A DNA stretch of 9,276 nucleotides, taken from contig CAKUKW010000067.1 of assembly GCA_934663885.1 (NCBI GenBank), positions 1 through 9,276 of the forward strand. Direction: 5' to 3'. The notes beneath the pieces were generated by a model. It made no database searches. It saw only the letters and a program-made list of their open reading frames with translations, and was not told the DNA's origin. Shown here piece by piece: positions 5,038-9,276 of this stretch. The position numbers and the translations under genes are program-made. Position 1 is the first letter of the stretch. The number at the start of each line of letters is the position of its first letter. Source of the DNA: an uncultured Tidjanibacter sp. GTDB lineage: Bacteria; Bacteroidota; Bacteroidia; Bacteroidales; Rikenellaceae.

Positions 5038-6195
5038 TTAAAACCTGCGAACCAGAACCATGCCCTCATACTTATCAAGGCGCCCGTTCTCCGTAAAAAT
5101 TATTTTTCCGCCGTTACGGGCAACATCGGCTATCAGTATACTCAGCAAATCTGCAGGAGTCAGTTCGTTCTGGTAACTTTCATTGTTAAAGCGTTCTATC
5201 TCCCTCCAGGTAATCCGCCCCTCCAGTGTAAAATCCCAATTCAGGTAAAGGCTGTCTGCCATTCCCTGTCCTGCGAAAGCAAAAATCTCCAGCAGGTCGA
5301 TCACGAGCATGCCAGCCGAATTCCCGTTGTCTATGGCTGCCATGTACTCTTTTTCCATGCTTTCCCTGTAACGGGCTACCTCTCTGGCAGCCCCGCCGAC
5401 CAGTTTATACAGGGGAGCCTGGTCGTAGTTCCCGTTCATCCTGCCTATTACCGAGCGGCGCTTATCCATCACCTCTTCGAAATACGAAACACTCTTCACA
5501 TCTCCGGCAAGAATTAAGGGCAGGGGCTCTTCAATCCAGTACTTGTGAAAACTTTTATCTGCGTCGTTGTAAAACTCTTTTTCCATGTTGTCCACGATTA
5601 TGTCGTTCTGCCGGTTTTCCGGGCGGACTTCGTAGAAACGATCTAGTCTAAAGGGAAAGTCAGCATTATCATACTCCAGTAATGCCTTATCGTTGCGCGC
5701 CTCTACAAGCCTGAGCAACTGTTTGCTCACGGTCAGTATATAATAATTCTGTTTTTGCTGGCGCGCTTTGTAGAGGGGACGCAGGTCGAACTCCTGACCG
5801 ACGAACACCCGCTCTTCCAATACCAGAGGGAGCCTGACTATCGCCGAAAAATGCTCGTTCGCATATAACACGAGGGAATCCAGATTGTGCCTGTGATCAA
5901 TGGTCGATTCCGCTTCGCGCATATTTTCAGCTATGGGCCATACCTGTCTCTTTTCCAGTATGTCGCTAAGTTTGACTTCCGCATCTGTAATAGCATTTTT
6001 TAACTCTATGGGATCCCTGTCGGAATCGGGATGGGTCCTGTGAGTCGGAATCACTATCGTTACGCAGGCGTCGCCGTGGAATTCGTCTTTTTGCTTCTTT
6101 CTTATCTCGGTCAGGAAATCGGGGATCAAAGTGTCGTCATGATCGATGAAATATTTGAACGCTTCAGGGGTCGACAGTTTAATATATTTATTCAT
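5038..6195 (-). CDS. Bacterial eRF1-like (baeRF family 3 type) protein, possible ribosome hibernation factor
   Basis: The protein has 385 residues and starts MNKYIKLSTPEAFKYF. Near residues 45-68 it has VTIVIPTHRTHPDSDRDPIELKNAI, matching the (M/I)PTHRTGPE...DPIRLKN signature of baeRF proteins, distant relatives of eukaryotic/archaeal release factor eRF1 and Pelota. The middle carries RPLYKARQQKQNYYILTVSKQLLRLVEA. The C-terminal third reads like the eRF1 domain 3 / L7Ae-like part, with ADLLSILIADVARNGGKIIFTENGRL followed by GMVLVRRF. No GGQ peptide-release motif is present, so release activity is unlikely. Members of this wider family include Balon, which binds the ribosomal A site during dormancy, so a ribosome-binding stress role is inferred. 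No signal peptide, cytoplasmic. Next to mltD but with a gap of 187 bases; no perfect promoter was found upstream. Family membership is firm, function less so. Confidence 0.8.
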   Translation of the reverse strand: MNKYIKLSTPEAFKYFIDHDDTLIPDFLTEIRKKQKDEFHGDACVTIVIPTHRTHPDSDRDPIELKNAITDAEVKLSDILEKRQVWPIAENMREAESTIDHRHNLDSLVLYANEHFSAIVRLPLVLEERVFVGQEFDLRPLYKARQQKQNYYILTVSKQLLRLVEARNDKALLEYDNADFPFRLDRFYEVRPENRQNDIIVDNMEKEFYNDADKSFHKYWIEEPLPLILAGDVKSVSYFEEVMDKRRSVIGRMNGNYDQAPLYKLVGGAAREVARYRESMEKEYMAAIDNGNSAGMLVIDLLEIFAFAGQGMADSLYLNWDFTLEGRITWREIERFNNESYQNELTPADLLSILIADVARNGGKIIFTENGRLDKYEGMVLVRRF

Positions 6196-6231
6196 GCTCG
6201 CAGATTTTATTAAGTTAAGTATTTACCGTAT

Positions 6232-6378
6232 CTAAGGTACAAACCTCATGCCCGGAATCGATCCGTGAGAATAATTTATATTGCCGTAGAGTAAATCCGG
6301 AAAGGCGTTTATCCGGAATAAAAAACAAAACAGGAAGATCCAAAGCCCTCCCCGTTTGTCAAATTCCATTTTTCGCAT
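6232..6378 (-). CDS. Doubtful 48-residue hydrophobic small ORF after mltD
   Basis: An ATG at 6378, 4 bases after the mltD stop codon, opens 48 codons (MRKMEFDKRGGLWIFLFCFLF...) ending at 6232. It has a basic start and one hydrophobic stretch (about 11-23), as in small membrane proteins or an N-terminal signal. The close spacing to mltD would allow co-translation. Against it: no recognisable family, a charged and irregular second half, and the size expected by chance. It may be noise or the remnant of a larger gene. Confidence 0.2.
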   Translation of the reverse strand: MRKMEFDKRGGLWIFLFCFLFRINAFPDLLYGNINYSHGSIPGMRFVP

Positions 6379-6382
6379 ACCG

Positions 6383-7432
6383 TCACTCCGGGTCAACCAC
6401 CCACCGCGAATCATGCACTTTTATTTTACCGTTCTTTTTATAGTAAAGGAAATCAGGCGTAGGTATTTTCAATGTATATTCTTTACCCGAACCGGGCTTT
6501 ACAGTGAGTTTGCTGCTGCGGAGCCAGGGATTTATATCCTTCAGTTGGGCATAAGTTATATCATGTTTTTTCGCAAAAACAGCCAGGTCGTCGATAGTCT
6601 CCGTAACGGTAACCTCCCTGTATTCGAAAGGCTTATATAATTGATCGGGCGTAATGTAGAATCCATAAGAGCGGGGATTCTCCATGATTTGCTTGATGGC
6701 GAGCATCCGGTAATAGTATCGTGAAGTTTCCTCAACCAGCCATAGGTCGAGAGCATCTTCGGCGCCCTGCTGGGTAAGCTGCCCGGTAATCCGCGCTTGT
6801 CCTCCATTATAGGATAATGCCGCACCCGCCCAGCTTCCGCACCTGTCGTAAGCCTTGCGCAGGTACATACAGGCCGCCCTTGTAGCCTTTTCAACCGAGT
6901 AGCGCTCATCGACCTCACCCGTGACTTCAAGCCCGTACTCTTTGCCTGTTGCCTCCATGAACTGCCACAGGCCGGCCGCCTTCGCAGAAGAAACCGCCCG
7001 CGGATCCAGATTGCTCTCGATAACACACAGGTATTTGAAATCATCCGGTATGCCGTTTCGTTTGAGTATCGGCTCGATGACGGGAAAATAACGGTTTGCG
7101 CGCTTGATAAGCAGCATCGTTGTAGAATGCAGGTATGTAAAACCATTTATTTCGCGGTCGAACCTCTCGCGTTTATCGTACCGTGAAAGGTCTACAAGCT
7201 CTCCTGCGAATACCATACTGTAAGGCACCGGAACTGATATGACCGGGGAAAAATAGTCGGGTGTGCCCGAATAAGTAGAAACAGGAGCGGGAGGAGGAGC
7301 CGTCTCATCCGCATTATAAGTAGCCTCTTCCACAATGAAATTGGCAGGAGAAGCCTGTACCGTAGCCTTCCGGGTGCAGGATGGAATGGCAAACAGTATG
7401 CACGCCGCCGTAATGAGGGTAATTTTTTTCAT
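6383..7432 (-). CDS. mltD: MltD-type lytic murein transglycosylase lipoprotein with LysM-like domain
   Basis: Lytic transglycosylases cut the MurNAc-GlcNAc bond of peptidoglycan and leave 1,6-anhydro-MurNAc ends. The start at 7432 gives 349 residues beginning MKKITLITAACILFAIPSC, a lipoprotein signal peptide with the lipid-carrying cysteine at 19; the longer frame from 7468 would put 12 odd residues before it. A low-complexity linker (about 25-60) precedes the SLT domain. The catalytic Glu139 lies in CVIESNLDPRAVSSAKAAGLWQFM, the family's ESxxxPxAxSxAxAxGLWQFM signature, and ALSYNGGQARI (205-215) is the third SLT motif. A single LysM-like domain for glycan binding follows at about 272-323 (TVTETIDDLAVFAKKHDITYAQLKDINPWL). 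E. coli MltD carries more than one LysM, so this is a short form. It acts in the periplasm, anchored to a membrane. No perfect promoter was found; the upstream gap holds a short tandem repeat. Confidence 0.93.
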   Translation of the reverse strand: MKKITLITAACILFAIPSCTRKATVQASPANFIVEEATYNADETAPPPAPVSTYSGTPDYFSPVISVPVPYSMVFAGELVDLSRYDKRERFDREINGFTYLHSTTMLLIKRANRYFPVIEPILKRNGIPDDFKYLCVIESNLDPRAVSSAKAAGLWQFMEATGKEYGLEVTGEVDERYSVEKATRAACMYLRKAYDRCGSWAGAALSYNGGQARITGQLTQQGAEDALDLWLVEETSRYYYRMLAIKQIMENPRSYGFYITPDQLYKPFEYREVTVTETIDDLAVFAKKHDITYAQLKDINPWLRSSKLTVKPGSGKEYTLKIPTPDFLYYKKNGKIKVHDSRWVVDPE

Positions 7433-7453
7433 GTTAATCTTTGATATCAGGGG

Positions 7454-7472
7454 CTGTTCAAAGTTCAAACAG
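7454..7472. repeat. 7-bp tandem repeat within an imperfect palindrome upstream of mltD
   Basis: GTTCAAA occurs twice in tandem (7456-7462 and 7463-7469) and is flanked by CTGTT (7454-7458) and AACAG (7468-7472), making an imperfect dyad about 20 bases before the mltD start. On the minus strand it also contains GAACTTTG, a 7-of-8 match to the -7 box, but without a TTTG box at the right distance. It could be a weak promoter or a regulator site. Confidence 0.3.
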
Positions 7473-7632
7473 GTTCCAAGTATGTTTTACTTAAACGCAC
7501 GTCAGGTGCAAAAGATTTCGCAAGTTACGCAAAAAACGCTCCAAGGCGAGCCTGGTATCAAAATTTAATCCTCAGACCGGCAGTAATGCGAATAAATGTC
7601 ACTGAAAATCCCATCTGTTCCGAATAATGTAA

Positions 7633-7640
7633 TAACTTTG
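7633..7640 (+). promoter_or_regulatory. -7 box of the B12 riboswitch operon
   Basis: TAACTTTG matches TAnnTTTG exactly and ends about 7 bases before the first riboswitch bases, so transcription would start right at the aptamer. A TTTG box 19 bases upstream is not present (the bases there are CCCA), so the promoter is weaker or factor-dependent. Confidence 0.6.
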
Positions 7641-7644
7641 CCGT

Positions 7645-7828
7645 GCATAGGTTCATTAGGCGGCCCGCACAGGCCGCCGGATTAAAAGGGAATGCCGTGA
7701 AAACCGGCAACAGTTCCCGCTGCTGTAAGTTCCGCTTCCCGATTTCGGGATAGTTCCGGCAATCTTCGCCACTGGCCCCCGCGGCCGGGAAGGCGCCGGG
7801 GACGGGAACGAGTCAGAAGACCTGCCGT
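7645..7828 (+). promoter_or_regulatory. Cobalamin (B12) riboswitch
   Basis: The conserved blocks of the cobalamin aptamer occur in order: ATAGGT at the 5' side, a P2 stem GGCGGCC/GGCCGCC (7659-7665 / 7672-7678), ATTAAAAGGGAATGCCGTGA with AAAACCGGCAACAG, CCCGCTGCTGTAAG, GCCACTGG (7768-7775), GGGAAGGCGCCGGGG, and the B12-box end AGTCAGAAGACCTGCC (7811-7826). AGGT near 7650 pairs with ACCT near 7820 to close P1. Binding of adenosyl- or another cobalamin should lower expression of the downstream uptake genes. About 118 bases lie between the aptamer and the GTG start at 7947, room for an expression platform. They hold small stems (7830-7841, 7851-7861, 7880-7904) but no clear terminator, so control of translation is more likely. 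Confidence 0.96.
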
Positions 7829-7946
7829 GCGTTTTCAAACGTGTTATAAACTCCTGCGGAGAATGGGAGAACGACGCCGTAAAATTTCCAAAATCCGAAT
7901 TTTATATGGCTCCGGGATTTCGCCGCACGATGACCGAATTAATACT

Positions 7947-9026
7947 GTGAAGGATCTCAGGAAAATAAAGCGGCTCACGGCTGCGAGGGTATGGTTACCT
8001 GCGCTGTTCATGGCGATGGCAGCCTCATGCATGGAATATGGCCCGCGTCCGAAAGAAGATATTACGCCTGTCGGGCACGGGGTTTTCATAGTGAACGAAG
8101 GCAATTTCACGTACGGGAACGCCTCGCTTTCGCTCTACGACACTGAAAACAAGAGTGTGGAGAACGAAGTGTTTATCCGTGCTAACGGGATAAAGCTCGG
8201 CGACGTGGCGCAATCGATGACCATCCGGGGAGACAAAGGATACATTGTGGTCAACAATTCGGGGATAATTTTCATAATCAACACCGACACATATAAAATA
8301 ACGGGCGAAATGAGGGGATTTACCTCTCCCCGGCACATCCATTTCCTCAGCGACGAAAAAGCTTATGTGACCGACCTTTACCAAGCGGGTATAACGATCG
8401 TGAATCCCCTCACTCGGAAGATAACAGGCTATATCGACACGAACGGACATAAATCCACTGAACAGATCATGCAATCGGGCAAACATGTTTTCGTGAATTG
8501 CTGGTCGTATGACAATACCGTTTTGGTGATTGACACGGAAACAGATAAGATAACAGCCGAAATAGAAGTCGGCATGCAACCTGCTTCGATGGCCCTCGAT
8601 AAATACGGAAAACTTTGGGTACTGTGTACCGGGGGATATGAGGGAATGCCAGAAGGAAAGGAAAGGGCCGTCCTTTACCGTATAAACACCGTATCAATGG
8701 AAACGGAGCGGAGGCTTTATTTCGGCCCGGGGGACACTCCGCGCGACCTGTGCATAAACGGGACCGGCGACATACTGTACTTCATAAACGGCGCCGTCTG
8801 GCGGATGGAGGTCGGCGACGAAAGTTTGCCGTGGGAGCCCTTTGTCGAAGAGAGGCCGACCATCTACCACAGCGTAGCTGTCGACCCTGCCGGAGGCGAC
8901 ATATACATAGCCGACGCCATAGACTACAGACAGCCGGGCATGGTTTACCGTTACGCAGCTGGGGGAGAATTGAGAGACAGTTTTAAAACCGGAATTATTC
9001 CGGGCGCTTTCTGCTTTAAACGGTAA
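7947..9026 (+). CDS. btuG: BtuG-like surface beta-propeller lipoprotein, corrinoid capture
   Basis: From the GTG at 7947 the protein has 359 residues and begins with a lipoprotein signal peptide: KDLRKIKR, a hydrophobic core (WLPALFMAMAAS) and the lipid cysteine at 28. The open frame runs back to an ATG at 7827, but that lies at the riboswitch end and would put 40 basic residues before the signal, so GTG is preferred. The mature part is a YncE/DUF5074-like beta-propeller with repeated blade motifs such as SPRHIHFLSDEKAYVTDLY, ITIVNPLTRKITGYI, VLVIDTETDKITAEI, QPASMALDKYGKLWVLCTGGY, HSVAVDPAGGDIYIADA, and the end IPGAFCF. In Bacteroides, BtuG binds cobamides with very high affinity on the cell surface and hands them to BtuB. 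The riboswitch upstream and the TonB receptor 3 bases downstream support that role here. Confidence 0.9.
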   Translation: MKDLRKIKRLTAARVWLPALFMAMAASCMEYGPRPKEDITPVGHGVFIVNEGNFTYGNASLSLYDTENKSVENEVFIRANGIKLGDVAQSMTIRGDKGYIVVNNSGIIFIINTDTYKITGEMRGFTSPRHIHFLSDEKAYVTDLYQAGITIVNPLTRKITGYIDTNGHKSTEQIMQSGKHVFVNCWSYDNTVLVIDTETDKITAEIEVGMQPASMALDKYGKLWVLCTGGYEGMPEGKERAVLYRINTVSMETERRLYFGPGDTPRDLCINGTGDILYFINGAVWRMEVGDESLPWEPFVEERPTIYHSVAVDPAGGDIYIADAIDYRQPGMVYRYAAGGELRDSFKTGIIPGAFCFKR

Positions 9027-9029
9027 TGT

Positions 9030-9276
9030 ATGGGCCGCACTAAATATATCATAATATTTATATTATTGCTGGCTGGCACGAATTGCCTGAACGCGCAGGA
9101 CGACAGGTCCCTGCGTACCATCGATATAGAAGGTATTTCCATCACCGCGCGACGCACCCTGTCGGCCATAGGCACCCAGAAGACGGTTATGGACAGCATG
9201 ACAATAAGGGATGACATAAGCAAAAGCATTGCCGACGTGCTCTCACGGGGCAGTTCGGTTTTCATAAAATCATACG
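9030..9276 (+). CDS. btuB: BtuB-like TonB-dependent outer-membrane corrinoid receptor, 3' end beyond the window
   Basis: The ATG at 9030, 3 bases after the btuG stop, opens 82 codons to the window edge. Residues 1-23 (MGRTKYIIIFILLLAGTNCLNAQ) are a signal peptide with likely cleavage after AQ. Next come IDIEGISITARRTLSAIGTQ and IRDDISKSIADVLSRGSSVFIKSY, the start of the plug domain of TonB-dependent receptors, with no carboxypeptidase-like extension before it. Another ATG at 9026 overlaps the stop codon but closes after five codons. By context it is the transporter partner of BtuG, bringing corrinoids across the outer membrane with energy from TonB. Only the N-terminal tenth or so is visible, so substrate rests on the operon and riboswitch. 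Confidence 0.88.
   Translation, partial: MGRTKYIIIFILLLAGTNCLNAQDDRSLRTIDIEGISITARRTLSAIGTQKTVMDSMTIRDDISKSIADVLSRGSSVFIKSY

Noticed and set aside
4978..5517. 179-codon plus-strand frame
   Set aside because: It lies antisense to the C-terminal part of the baeRF gene, has no family signature, and the minus-strand frame shows clear conserved motifs.
6296..6317. TCCGGA repeated as a hairpin after mltD
   Set aside because: The 6-bp arms are each self-palindromic and the sequence after the stem on the minus strand (TTTACTC) is a poor T run. It also lies in the doubtful small ORF.
7639..7830. TGCCGTGC present at both ends of the riboswitch (7639-7646 and 7823-7830)
   Set aside because: Only 8 bases, and both copies fall at the aptamer's closing-stem region, so no sign of insertion or duplication is needed.

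Overview
The window looks like a chromosomal segment of a member of the Bacteroidota, most likely Bacteroidales. The evidence is the absence of Shine-Dalgarno sites before the genes, several promoters of the Bacteroidales type (TTTG, 19 bases, TAnnTTTG), and the gene content: a vitamin B12 uptake operon of the BtuG/BtuB type, an MltD-type lipoprotein, and a compact ribbon-helix-helix protein in a style common in this phylum. I see no transposase, integrase, phage gene or CRISPR array.

Layout. Bases 1-4187 are all read on the minus strand. In the direction of transcription they hold an SPFH/band-7 membrane protein with its own promoter and a perfect palindrome at the predicted transcription start; a structured gap; a likely operon of a BAHD-like acyltransferase, a small ribbon-helix-helix DNA-binding protein and a sirtuin deacylase of the YxxR type; then a separate promoter and a carbamate kinase gene cut off by the window edge. 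Bases 4191-4711 hold no convincing protein gene. They contain several inverted repeats and a partial copy of the 3' end of the neighbouring tRNA. Bases 4712-4875 are a complete tRNA-Pro(TGG) unit on the minus strand: promoter, tRNA with encoded CCA, and intrinsic terminator. Bases 5038-7432 hold two more minus-strand genes, a bacterial eRF1-like (baeRF) protein related to ribosome hibernation factors and an MltD-type lytic transglycosylase lipoprotein, with a doubtful small ORF between them.

From about 7633 the direction switches to plus. A promoter -7 box is followed at once by a textbook cobalamin riboswitch, then a surface beta-propeller lipoprotein (BtuG-like) and, 3 bases after its stop, the start of a TonB-dependent receptor (BtuB-like). 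Together these form a B12-repressed uptake operon: BtuG captures the corrinoid at the cell surface and BtuB carries it through the outer membrane.

The least ordinary parts are the acyltransferase / regulator / deacylase cluster, the mutually exclusive pairings in the gap before the acyltransferase, the palindrome sitting on the SPFH start site, and a 21-base perfect inverted repeat that lets the tRNA-Pro 3' end and trailer pair with sequence beyond the terminator.
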